DNA from: an uncultured Oscillospiraceae bacterium
GTDB taxonomy: Bacteria; Bacillota; Clostridia; Oscillospirales; Acutalibacteraceae
Direction: 5' to 3'
Assembly: GCA_910589395.1 (NCBI GenBank)
Contig: CAJUTL010000004.1
Location: 1-64,000 of the forward strand
DNA length: 64,000 nucleotides
Shown here: one piece after another, positions 32,589 to 41,400 of the stretch
How positions within the stretch are numbered: position 1 is the first letter of the stretch
How the letters are laid out: each line of letters starts with the position of its first letter
Made by a program: the position numbers and the translations under genes
Notes under the pieces: generated by a model
What the model saw: only the letters and a program-made list of their open reading frames with translations
What the model was told of the DNA's origin: nothing
Database searches by the model: none

Positions 32589-32615
32589 AAACAGGACAGC
32601 TAACTGTCCTGTTTT
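32589..32615 (-). terminator. Hairpin overlapping the WYL regulator stop codon
   Basis: AAACAGGACAG (32589-32599) pairs with CTGTCCTGTTT (32604-32614) around CTAA. The loop contains the stop codon of the WYL gene (TAG, 32600-32602 on the - strand). It is the second copy of the hairpin at 32390-32415. Confidence 0.65.
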
Positions 32616-33505
32616 GCATAGTGGGAAAGAAAAAATTCCCCCTGTTTTTTCAGGTCCTCCCGCAGCTTTGGCGGGGAGAGCACCTGAACGCTGCTTCCAA
32701 AGGAAAGTACCCAAGAAAGCATGGAGCTGTAAAAGGTGAAGTCCACGGAAAACCGCAGGCGGCCGTCCGGCTCCGCGGAAAAGCAGCCGGGGCCGTATTC
32801 CTCGATCAGCCGGTATTTTACTTCTGGGTCAAAAACGGCCTCCAGCCGGTAGTTTTCCTGCCAGGTCTGTTCAAAATCCAGCTTTTCCTCCGGCACCCTT
32901 CTGGGAGAAAAGCCGGTGGAGGTCAGCCGCGGCTCCCACAGCCGGGAAAGCTTAAAAAGCCGAAAATCCTTCCTTTCCGTACACCAGGCCAGCAGATACC
33001 AGTCCCCCCACTGAAAAACCACATAATAGGGCTCTACCGTGCGGGCCGACTCTCCTTTTTCCGAGTAATAGCGGAAGGTGACAAGCAAGGAACTGTCGAT
33101 GGCCCGGCGAAACAGGGAAATTTTTTCCGTCAGGCTGTCGTGATAATGGGAGGCGAGGTCGATCAGCAAGGGCGAAGAGCCCCTTTCCGAGGGGGAAAGC
33201 TTTTCCTCCAGCACTGCCCGGTGGGGGGCGGGAGAGACGCTGTCGATCCCCCGAATGCCGGAAAGAATGGCGTGCAGCTCCTCCTCTGTAAAAAGCTGCC
33301 TGGAAAAGGTGTAGCCCGGGGCAATGGAGATGCCGCCGTTTCGGCCCTGCTCGGTGACAATGGGAATGCCCGCCATGCAAAGGGTTTCAATGTCCCGGCT
33401 GATGGTGCGCCGGGACACCTCAAATTTTTCCGCCAGAAAAGGTGCGGTGACCTTATCCCGGCGCAGCAGCGCCGCCAGAATACCTAAAAGTCTGTCAATT
33501 TTCAT
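32600..33505 (-). CDS. YafY-type WYL-domain transcriptional regulator
   Basis: The 301-residue protein has an N-terminal helix-turn-helix of DeoR type (RLLGILAALLRRDKVTAPFL, then EKFEVSRRTISRDIETL, residues about 4-50), a central WYL domain (RTVEPYYVVFQWGDWYLLAW with RKDFRLFKLSRL), and a C-terminal WCX extension. WYL domains sense ligands such as nucleotides or other small molecules, and these proteins often act as repressors of adjacent genes. It lies upstream of the DUF3795 and flavin reductase genes on the same strand, which are likely targets. AAGGA precedes the ATG. Confidence 0.9.
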   Translation of the reverse strand: MKIDRLLGILAALLRRDKVTAPFLAEKFEVSRRTISRDIETLCMAGIPIVTEQGRNGGISIAPGYTFSRQLFTEEELHAILSGIRGIDSVSPAPHRAVLEEKLSPSERGSSPLLIDLASHYHDSLTEKISLFRRAIDSSLLVTFRYYSEKGESARTVEPYYVVFQWGDWYLLAWCTERKDFRLFKLSRLWEPRLTSTGFSPRRVPEEKLDFEQTWQENYRLEAVFDPEVKYRLIEEYGPGCFSAEPDGRLRFSVDFTFYSSMLSWVLSFGSSVQVLSPPKLREDLKKQGEFFLSHYAKQDS

Positions 33506-33647
33506 AAGCGTAAAATCCTTCTACCGGATGCCGGACGGGGGGGGGAATTAGTAATTAGCAATTAGCAAGGTCAAGGGCATAAGCATTGCTGGCAGTATAA
33601 GGGTTATCACCAACGCCTGATAAATATGAATTTATCAGGCTTTAAAT

Positions 33648-33720
33648 GTAGGGACAGCCCTCTGGGCTGTCCGCAAATTACGTACAAATTCCCCGGACAG
33701 CCCGGAGGGCTGTCCCTACA
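33648..33720. repeat. GGGACAGCCC nested palindrome element
   Basis: The 73-bp element has long inverted arms beginning TGTAGGGACAGCCCTC at both ends. Each arm is itself palindromic (GGACAGCCC with GGGCTGTCC), so it can fold as one long or two short hairpins. Confidence 0.75.
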
Positions 33721-33757
33721 GCATGTTGCCTTTCCTTATCGATAAACTATAGGGAGT

Positions 33758-33844
33758 CTCTAAAAACTCAGAAAAATGCACTTGTAAAACCTGTAAAAGG
33801 CCGATTTTTCTAAATCGTTTCATCGGAACAATGAGTTTTTAGAG
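33758..33844. repeat. 87-bp element with 13-bp terminal inverted repeats
   Basis: CTCTAAAAACTCA (33758-33770) and its exact complement (33832-33844) flank 61 bases of non-coding sequence. This is the form of a small non-autonomous mobile element; no transposase is present. Confidence 0.65.
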
Positions 33845-33884
33845 GTTACCTATAATTTAGCGGTTACCCGCTCGCTCTCCACCT

Positions 33885-33990
33885 GTCATTCTGAACGAAG
33901 TGAAGAATCTCGTCCTTTGCCCTTTTTCCGGAATCAAGGTCGAGATTCTTCGTCAAGAAAGCTATAGCTTTCTGCGTTCCTCAGAATGAC
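33885..33990. repeat. GTCATTCTGA-ended palindromic repeat with nested insertion
   Basis: The ends are GTCATTCTGA and TCAGAATGAC, and internal arms GAAGAATCTCG and CGAGATTCTTC pair. Relative to the copy at 19705-19790 it carries an extra palindrome, AGAAAGCTATAGCTTTCT, at 33956-33973. Confidence 0.8.
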
Positions 33991-34249
33991 AAAAGAGAGA
34001 GCGTTCCCTTTTCTAACGACTAACAACTAACAGCTAACGATTGGTTCGTTAAACTACAATTTGCCATCTTAACCTTCCGGTCGGGTCAGAAGCCAAACTT
34101 CCGTACCAAGTGGGGGCACGAGTGGCCGCGGCGTCTCGCCGCAAACTACAATTTGCCATCTTAATCTTCTGGCCGGGTCAGAAACTATCCTTTCGCACCA
34201 AGTAGGGACACGAGTGCCCGCGGCGCAACCGCCGCCGCGCTGGTGATTT

Positions 34250-35647
34250 TTAGAAATGGATCCGCTCTTCCAGATAGGAAACAAGCGCCTCGATGGGCAT
34301 GCGCGCCTGCTCCATGGAATCCCGGTCGCGAACGGTAACGCAGTTGTCGGCAGGAGAATTCTCGTCGCCAACAGTCTGGAAGTCCACTGTGACGCAGAAA
34401 GGCGTACCGATCTCGTCCTCCCGACGGTAGCGCTTGCCGATGGAACCGGTCTCGTCGTAATCGGTCATAAAGTGCTTGGAGAGCAGGTCGCGAATTTCCA
34501 GCGCCTTGGGCCCCAGCTTCTTGGAAAGGGGCAGCACGGCGGCCTTATAGGGGGCCACAACAGGGTTCAGATGCAGAACCACACGGCTGTCATTCTTTTC
34601 CGCGTCCAAAAGCTCCTCGTCGTAGGCCTCACACAGCAGGGCCAGCACTGTTCTGTCCAGCCCATAAGTGGATTCGATGATATAGGGAATGAATTTCTCG
34701 TTGGTTTCCGGGTCCAGATACTCCTGCTTCTGGCCGCTGTATTCCTGGTGGCGGGTGAGATCGAAATCGGTGCGGTTGTGGGTGCCGTTGATTTCGCCCC
34801 AGCCGAAGGGGAACAGGAACTCGATATCGCAGGCCGCCTTGGCATAATGGGCCAGCTTTTCGTGGTCGTGGAAGCGCAGGTGCTCCGCGGGAAGACCCAG
34901 ATCCTCAAAATATTGCTTGCCGTACTCCTTAAAATAGGTGTACAGCTCCTCGTCGGAGCCCTCCTTGCAGAAGGTCTGGAATTCCATCTGCTCAAATTCG
35001 ATGGTACGGAAGGTGAAGTTCCCGGGGGTGATCTCGTTGCGGAAGGCCTTGCCGATCTGCCCGATGGAGAAGGGCAGCTTTGCCCGCATGGTGCGCTGAA
35101 CATTCAGGAAATTGACGTATTCCCCCTGGGCGTTTTCCGGGCGCAGATAAATGACGCTTTTGCTGTCGTTGGTGACGCCGCGATAGGTTTGGAACATCAG
35201 GTTGAATTCCCGGATATCCGTAAAATTGTGTTTGCCGCAGTTGGGGCAGGGAATGTGATGATCCTTGATATATTGGAACATCTCTTCCTTTGTCATGCCG
35301 TCGGCGTGGGCCTCAGGGTCGAAATCGTCGATGAGATTATCGGCCCGGTGGCGCATTTTGCATTCCTTGCAGTCCAAAAGAGGGTCGGAGAAAGAGGCAA
35401 CATGGCCACTGGCCTCCCATACCCGGGGGTGCATCAGAATATCGGCGTCCACCTCATAGCTGTTTTTCCGTTCCTGAATGAAGCGCTTTCGCCAAGTGTC
35501 CTTTACATTGTTTTTGAGCCTTGCCCCGAGGGGGCCGTAGTCCCAGGTGTTGGCAAGGCCGCCGTAAATATCGCTGCCGGGGAAAATGAAGCCCCTGGTT
35601 TTACAGAGGTTCACAATTTTTTCCATGGTTTTTTCCGTTTGATTCAT
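34250..35647 (-). CDS. glyS: Glycyl-tRNA synthetase (single-chain, class II)
   Basis: The 465-residue enzyme charges tRNA-Gly with glycine. It is the dimeric single-chain type (GlyQS), not the alpha2-beta2 type. Visible landmarks are RGFIFPGSDIYGGLANTWDY at the N-terminus, a CKECKMRHRADNLIDDF segment, a second CPNCGKHNFTD pair that likely binds zinc, class II motif 2 (GKAFRNEITPGNFTFRTIEF), motif 3 (ESTYGLDRTVLALL) and a C-terminal anticodon-binding domain. AAAGGAG lies before the ATG. A consensus promoter and a long structured leader precede it. Its stop abuts a GC-rich intergenic repeat. Confidence 0.96.
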   Translation of the reverse strand: MNQTEKTMEKIVNLCKTRGFIFPGSDIYGGLANTWDYGPLGARLKNNVKDTWRKRFIQERKNSYEVDADILMHPRVWEASGHVASFSDPLLDCKECKMRHRADNLIDDFDPEAHADGMTKEEMFQYIKDHHIPCPNCGKHNFTDIREFNLMFQTYRGVTNDSKSVIYLRPENAQGEYVNFLNVQRTMRAKLPFSIGQIGKAFRNEITPGNFTFRTIEFEQMEFQTFCKEGSDEELYTYFKEYGKQYFEDLGLPAEHLRFHDHEKLAHYAKAACDIEFLFPFGWGEINGTHNRTDFDLTRHQEYSGQKQEYLDPETNEKFIPYIIESTYGLDRTVLALLCEAYDEELLDAEKNDSRVVLHLNPVVAPYKAAVLPLSKKLGPKALEIRDLLSKHFMTDYDETGSIGKRYRREDEIGTPFCVTVDFQTVGDENSPADNCVTVRDRDSMEQARMPIEALVSYLEERIHF

Positions 35648-35821
35648 ATGTTACCCGCTCCTTTTTTCAAAAGGGCCGCTTACCGTTTTCCGGAAGCGCC
35701 CTGTGGGATCTTCGCTAAAAAACCGAACGAGAAAGCCGCTGAAATTTTAAGGCGCTAACCGGGAATTGTGCGGTGGCGCCTTAAGCTTTCTGGTGCCGGA
35801 AATGAAGCTCGGTGTTTTTTC
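35648..35821 (-). other. Structured 5' leader of glyS
   Basis: The leader of about 165 bases holds a 9-bp stem (TTAAGGCGC at 35747-35755 with GCGCCTTAA at 35776-35784 on the + strand). Outer arms of AGAAAGC and GCTTTCT, and of ACCGA and TCGGT, could extend it. A glyS leader in this group would often be a T-box, but I cannot find the conserved AGGGTGG-ACCGCG T-box core. Confidence 0.4.
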
Positions 35822-35850
35822 AGTATAGCATTTTTCCCCGGCGAATGCAA
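35822..35850 (-). promoter_or_regulatory. SigA-type promoter of glyS
   Basis: On the - strand TTGCAT (35845-35850) and TATACT (35822-35827) are 17 bases apart. Confidence 0.65.
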
Positions 35851-35880
35851 TGAAAAATCGAAGACCGCAATGGGCGGACG

Positions 35881-35922
35881 AAAAAACAGACTGGCATTGT
35901 CCATTTGGACAATGCCAGTCTG
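35881..35922 (-). terminator. Terminator after the RCC1/SLH gene
   Basis: A perfect 16-bp stem (35887-35902 with 35907-35922, arm CAGACTGGCATTGTCC) is followed on the - strand by TTTTTT (35881-35886). Confidence 0.92.
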
Positions 35923-35972
35923 CCGAATAAGGGAAATATAGGGAATAGAAATAATCCGTTGAAAGGGGAAAA

Positions 35973-37841
35973 CTATTGCGCGTAGCCTACCGCACGAAGC
36001 AGATACACATAATAGCCCTTGGAAGTGGGAACGTCTTTAAAGGGACTTTCGGGGAATCTCTTTGTCAGCTGCTCCACGGTATCGGAATCGGGCTGGAAGC
36101 CGGCGGCGGAGGCTGCCACAATGACCGCTTCCGCACGGGTGATCGGGCTGCCGGGGCGGAACTTGCCGTTTCCATCGCCATGCAGGATTCCCTTCTCTAC
36201 CAGAGCGTTGATGGCCGGAGCCGCCCAGTTTTTCACGCCTACATCGGTAAAGCTAGCGGAAGGAGCGGAAGCAATGTCCAGCTTCAAAATCGCCGCAGCC
36301 AGGCTGCTGGCCTCAGCGCGGGTGATAGAGGCCTCCGGATGGAAGGTGCCGTCCTCATAGCCTGCCACCAGGCCCTTCTGTTCCGCAAAGGCGATGTAGT
36401 TCTCATACCATTTGCCCAGAGGAATATCGGAGAAGGAGCAGGTGCCGTAATTGTGATCAGGATCGAAATCCTCACAGAGGGCGGAAACCAACATACGGAG
36501 GAATTCGGCCCTGGTCACGTTTTTATCGGGTTTAAAGGTGCCGTCTTCGTAGCCGCTGACAAAGGGAACACTGACGATCTCAGGCTCTTTGACACTGTCG
36601 TCAGGCAGCTGAGAGGGCTCGTTATCGGAGTGATCGGGAAGATCGCCGCTGTTGTCCGCGCCGTGAGAGGGCTCATTGGACTCGGGCTCATCGGTATAGA
36701 CCCAATTCATTTTCTGGTCCAGAATGCGCACGGGCAGCAGAGAATCGGAGCCGTTGGATTTGCCCAGGCGGTAGTTGGTGTTGTTTCCGAAGGAATACAG
36801 CGAGCCATCGGTGGATACACCGAAGGTGTTGTCGCTGCAGGCAAACAGCTGCACGAAATCAAAGGAAGTTTCCGTGGGGGTGCTGTAGCGTTCAGTATTG
36901 CCGCTGCCCAACTGACCAAACATACCGTAGCCCCAAGCGTAGACAGCACCGTCATTGGATACGGCGAAATTGTGATAAGAACCTGCGCTGACGCAGCGAA
37001 TTCCAGCCATGACCTGCGTGAGACCGTTGGAGGAATAATCTTCTATGCCGATCTGGCTGAAGGTGTTGTCGCCGCCGGCCCACAGAGATCCATCCTTTTT
37101 CAACAGACATGCATGCATTTTTCCAGTGCTGATATCCTGTGTATTCTCCGCTATTTTCACGGGATGATCTATAGCCCCTTCTGAGGAATTTTCATCGGAA
37201 TCCGGAAGAAGAGAGGAAATGTTACCCCAGCCATACACAGAGCCATCGTCCAGTAAGGCCAAGCCAAAGGAATTACCCAGGCTGACCTTTTTTACGCCGC
37301 TGTCCAAAATTCGGATAGGTTCAGCAGAGGACTCCACTGAGCCGGTACCCAGCTGAAAGGACCCATTCTGTCCCCACGTGTAAAGGGCGCCCTTTTTATC
37401 GATATAGGCGGCAAAAAGATCCTCAGCCTCTACCTGAGCGACATTTCTTGCCAACACAAGGCCGTCCTTGGGAGCGGCAATATCAGTAGCGGGCTCAATT
37501 CCATAAGAACGGAGCTGCCCGTCAGAGGATACTGTCAAAGTGCGATTAACGGATACGGAAGCATCTTTTACTCCGCGTTGCACAAGAGTCGGTTCAGGGG
37601 AATAAACCAGTTCTGAACCGGGGAACTGACCGCGCTCATTGGTTCCCCAGAAGTACAGCGTGTCGCCGGAAAGAGCGGCGGTGTGGGTGGGAGAGCTCCA
37701 TACGGAAATGTCGTACTGCGTGGGCGCGGTACCGGCAGCGGTGCTGTTTAAGGCAATCCCAGCGGCCAATACAGCGGCAAGGCCCAGACAAAACAGGCCG
37801 CGAAGCTTTCCGCCAGATGGATGATGAGAATTTTGTTTCAA
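35973..37841 (-). CDS. Secreted RCC1-repeat protein with three SLH domains
   Basis: The 622-residue surface protein has a signal peptide (about residues 1-36, hydrophobic FCLGLAAVLAAGIAL). Residues about 45-385 form an RCC1-like beta-propeller with repeated LYFWGTNERGQ, ALYTWGQNGSFQLG, VYAWGYGMFGQLG and LYSFGNNTNYRLG blades. A Glu/Asp/Ser/Pro-rich linker (about 388-430) leads to three SLH domains carrying the conserved VTRAEF, ITRAEASSL and ITRAEAV motifs, which attach the protein to secondary wall polymer. The start is TTG at 37841 with AAGGAGGG eight bases upstream. It is divergent from the giant SLH protein gene and has a perfect consensus promoter and a strong terminator. The blade partner is unknown. 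Confidence 0.92.
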   Translation of the reverse strand: MKQNSHHPSGGKLRGLFCLGLAAVLAAGIALNSTAAGTAPTQYDISVWSSPTHTAALSGDTLYFWGTNERGQFPGSELVYSPEPTLVQRGVKDASVSVNRTLTVSSDGQLRSYGIEPATDIAAPKDGLVLARNVAQVEAEDLFAAYIDKKGALYTWGQNGSFQLGTGSVESSAEPIRILDSGVKKVSLGNSFGLALLDDGSVYGWGNISSLLPDSDENSSEGAIDHPVKIAENTQDISTGKMHACLLKKDGSLWAGGDNTFSQIGIEDYSSNGLTQVMAGIRCVSAGSYHNFAVSNDGAVYAWGYGMFGQLGSGNTERYSTPTETSFDFVQLFACSDNTFGVSTDGSLYSFGNNTNYRLGKSNGSDSLLPVRILDQKMNWVYTDEPESNEPSHGADNSGDLPDHSDNEPSQLPDDSVKEPEIVSVPFVSGYEDGTFKPDKNVTRAEFLRMLVSALCEDFDPDHNYGTCSFSDIPLGKWYENYIAFAEQKGLVAGYEDGTFHPEASITRAEASSLAAAILKLDIASAPSASFTDVGVKNWAAPAINALVEKGILHGDGNGKFRPGSPITRAEAVIVAASAAGFQPDSDTVEQLTKRFPESPFKDVPTSKGYYVYLLRAVGYAQ

Positions 37842-37962
37842 ATCAGGTTCCCTCCTTATTGTTAGTATCCAGCAGATCCGCTTTTGTACTTTATTAGTGT
37901 ATGCAAGACCTCATAAAGCTAAAAAACGGAAAAAGGCCATAGTTATAGAATTACTCGACGTT

Positions 37963-37991
37963 ATTATAGGGGATAAAATTTCCGTTGTCAA
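37963..37991 (-). promoter_or_regulatory. Perfect-consensus promoter of the RCC1/SLH gene
   Basis: On the - strand TTGACA (37986-37991) and TATAAT (37963-37968) match the SigA consensus in full with a 17-base spacer. The leader is about 115 bases. Confidence 0.85.
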
Positions 37992-38225
37992 TGGAGAATT
38001 CTCCGAAAAAACCAAGTTTTTTTGAAAAAATTACGGAGCGTATAGCGCGATTCTAAAATTTTTTGTATCGCAGCTTTACCGCTTCTAGAGTCAGGAAATC
38101 CTAACACCTCTACATTTTGTATAATTTTGAAAATTCCCACAGAAATTTTCGTGGTTTCTCAGAAGAAAGCAGTTGCTTTCCTGAATTTTTCACAAAGAAA
38201 AAGCAAGAAAATTTGCGGAAAAATA

Positions 38226-38253
38226 TTGACGTTTTTTCCATTTTGGATATAAT
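38226..38253 (+). promoter_or_regulatory. Promoter of the giant surface-protein genes
   Basis: TTGACG (38226-38231) and TATAAT (38248-38253) are 16 bases apart. Transcription would start near 38260. Confidence 0.75.
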
Positions 38254-38308
38254 GTTAGTATATGTAATAAATGATAGGGGTACTGTGCCCATTTGGCAAA
38301 AAGAAACC

Positions 38309-38388
38309 GCAAGACCTTGCGGGATAGGGAACGAAATTTACAGAATGTTGATTTTTCGGAGAGCGGCAGGAAAGCTGCTCCCGAAGAA
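38309..38388 (+). other. Two hairpins in the leader of the giant gene operon
   Basis: CCGCAA and TTGCGG form a short hairpin at about 38309-38324. TTCGGAGAGCGGC and GCTGCTCCCGAA form a longer one at about 38357-38388. They lie between the promoter and the ribosome binding site GAGGAGG (38400-38406). I do not recognise a known riboswitch. Confidence 0.4.
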
Positions 38389-38416
38389 CAAAGTGTTTTG
38401 AGGAGGCAGGAATTCA

Positions 38417-41400
38417 ATGAAACAGTGGAAAAGGGTGGTCGCACTCATATTAACATTGCTCCTGGCGGTCTACGGGTTGCCGGTGGTTCCTGCTGTGCAG
38501 GCGTTAAAAGTAACAGCGGAAGAGGAGACTCCTTTTTCTGATTTGGAAACGGAAGAAACCGCCGCGGTTCCGGATACCCGGATGCGCTTTGTGCAGACCG
38601 GCTTTGACGCGACTACCGGTATTCTCACTATGAGTTTACAGATCAAGCCGGAGCCCGGCGCACGGAATGAAACCGTGCGGGAAGGCGTGTTCGTGTTTCA
38701 GACGGATGGAAACCGGGTAGTTCCCATTACCCGTCCCCGTGCGGATCCGCAGCCGCCCTTTCTGACAGAAGAGCGCAGAGCGATCCGGGCTTATAATGGA
38801 AAGATCGCGGCGGTACTTTCCAACCGCAGCACCATGCCCCAGGCCGTACAGGAATTCCTGGCCACGGAAAAGGCAAAGATCATCTCCGATACGGGAGATT
38901 TTGAAATGGCCATGAGCTCTCAGAACCTGTATTCCCGCTATACAGGCTATTTGGTATCCGGCGCCCGGAAGGATCAGGGGAATACCAGCATGCTGGACTG
39001 CTATTTCCAGTTCTACTTTAACGAAGGTGAATTTCCGGAGCCCGATGAAGAGGGCTATGTCACAGTAATTGATTTGGATTTTCAATGCTATGACAACATG
39101 AACCCTGCTGAGAGTACAGAGATGCTGTTTTCCGGCTCTATTCACGTTCCCGAGACAGCCAAGGAAGCTCAGGAGATCGTAGATCAGTTCTATTATGAGA
39201 ACTCCGCCGGAGAAAAGGTTTCCCTGGCCATGGGCGGCGCGGGCTTTATTCAGAAGTACAGAGATGAATATTATTCAGCTCAGGAGGGCGAGGCCTATTA
39301 TTATTACGATGAGCCGCAGCTTTCCACCTGGAGAAAGAATGGCAGCGCTTCCCGCACTACATGGAGCCGGAATCCCGCGCAGAGCATTGCGGGAGAAGAG
39401 GCTCCCGGTGTTTGGTATGATAATGTCAATGTTAAATATTTAGTAAGAAGCCTCTCTGTAGGCAATAACAATACTGTCAGCGGCGACACCATAGAAGACC
39501 CGGAGCATCCCGGCCAGGGCATTGAAATTCCGGATCCCGATTTCCAAAGACCGACCAATTCTTCCGGCGTGGTGATCGAAAGCGGCCGGTATCCCCGATA
39601 TGATATTCCCACCTATGAGCAGTCTCAGCAGAACGATACAGAGGGCAACTGGATTCCGGAGGGCCATCAGGGGAACGGCAAAAGACCTGCTTTGAAGTAT
39701 TACGCGGGCACGGAGACTTCGGGCACGACTTCTCCGGAGCATGACGATTTTGAGGGTTTCTTTACAGGGCTCAAATGGGAATTTATTTTGAACGATGATA
39801 TTTCCCTGGAAAGCTGTGAGGTCACGGAGGAAAGCGGAGAAGGAAAGCTGGTTCCCACCGTCAACGGGGAATATTACCGTGTAAAGGAAGCTACCCTGAC
39901 AGACCCCAAGCTGGAAGGCTCGAAGCTGGTGGGGAAAAAGCTGTGGGTAGTATATAAGGTATTAGATCCTGAAGATCCCAACCTGGACGAATACTTTATG
40001 AAAGCACCGGTAGGCGTTACGCTGGATATGGTGCCGTCGGAGATCACCTATGCGGATGAATTCCTGGAAGGACCTGAGCAGGAAATCGTTCGTACAGATG
40101 TGGCCGCGCCTCAGCTTCATGTGACTCATGAGGCTGCCAATCTGGATAATCTTCTTTGGCACACCGAAGCTGCTGGTCCGGTTATCACCGGGCAAAAAGC
40201 CAGGTTTGCCATTCGGGCGATTTTTGAAATGGATGGAAAAGCGATCCATGGAGATATGATCGATATCGGCCTGTATAAGGGTACTGTAGTTCCGTCTGCG
40301 GTAGGCACGCAGACGGAGAATTTGGTGAGCAGCGTGACAAACTCTGCCGGAGAACCGGTGGAGGGCTTCTGTGTGGGCAATACGGCGCTGGACGGCTCCG
40401 GCCAGGAAACGATCAAGGATGCAATTTCTCAGGGAACCAGCCTTTATGGTTTCCTGTACGATCAGTACCAGGCTGCTTATCAGGATAAATGGCCTGCCTT
40501 GGAGCTGGTTCCCACTTCGAATACACAGAAAATCTATACTGCGTTTGGAAAAAGCTGTCCCTTTGAGATCACTCGGGGAATAGGAAATTCGTATACTATT
40601 ATATATAGGGACGATACAAGTGTAAATGATGTGGTAGAAGGAGAGCATATCCTTCGGGCTACTTATACAGAGCCGGGCGGAACGAAGATCACGGAGGAAA
40701 AAACAGTTTATGTCAGCAAGCCAAAGGATCGGCTTTCCTATATGCGCACCTCTCTGACCAATAGTTACCAAATGCTGGGCATGAAAGAGGTAGAGGAAAA
40801 CGGCATAAAAGGCACCGTTTATCAGTTGAGCTATGAGGTGCCCGCCCGCAATATCGACAACAAGGTTGCCACCAATACCGAATATGTCCGTATTATGGAG
40901 TTGGCAAATCAGTGGCGGGATAAGGACGTGATGCCCGAAGAGCTTTTGAGGCACGACTTGGTTTCCGGGCTTCGCCAGGACGCCAATGGGGCTATCGATG
41001 TGGCAAAGGCCAGACAAAAAGGTTTTACCATTTCTTATGAGCTTTCTTACCCGGACGGCGGAGCTCCTCAGGGTGTTTATTTACAGGAAATGAACACACA
41101 GGGGAAATTTACCTATAACAGCAACACGCTGGAGGGGGCTCGCTTCAACCTGCGCATCACCGCTGCCTTTGAAGGGGAAACCCGGTTTGTGGAATATCAG
41201 TTCCAATTTACGAGAAAGCCCAGAAGCCTTCAGCAGATCGCAATTTATCCCCCTGCCCATCAGACCGGGTACACCATTATGGTGCCCTTGAAGGCAGAGG
41301 GCACTGCTGACCGGTTATTGGACGTAGTTCCTGTTGACCAGTACGGCAGCCAGTGGGATTGGGGCGCGGTGGAGGAAGCGTATGCGCCCGGTGGCAGGTT

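Larger units (their letters stand above)
33506..34249. repeat. Large intergenic repeat island before glyS end
   Basis: No gene is seen. In order it holds a nine-G run (33537-33545), a TTAGTAATTAGCAATTAG-like tract, a perfect GCCTGATAAA hairpin (33615-33640), a GGGACAGCCC double hairpin (33648-33720), an 87-bp terminal-inverted-repeat element (33758-33844), a GTCATTCTGA palindrome (33885-33990), a CTAACAACTAACAGC tract (34014-34040) and two forward GC-rich modules (34074-34141 and 34167-34238). Confidence 0.8.
37842..38416. other. Divergent regulatory region of the surface-protein genes
   Basis: The 575-base, AT-rich gap holds a promoter for each direction and a hairpin-containing leader for the + giant gene. 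None of the dispersed repeats seen in other large gaps occurs here. The stretch 38000-38220 is A/T-rich with no gene. Confidence 0.65.

Noticed and set aside
93-34249. Repeat-rich gaps considered as CRISPR arrays
   Set aside because: Repeats differ in length and order, spacers are not uniform, and no cas gene is present.
34256-35758. 500-codon + frame over glyS
   Set aside because: It is opposite an unmistakable glycyl-tRNA synthetase and has no ribosome binding site.
38300-38416. c-di-GMP riboswitch before the giant operon
   Set aside because: Hairpins exist, but I could not match either known c-di-GMP consensus by eye; kept only as an unclassified structured leader.
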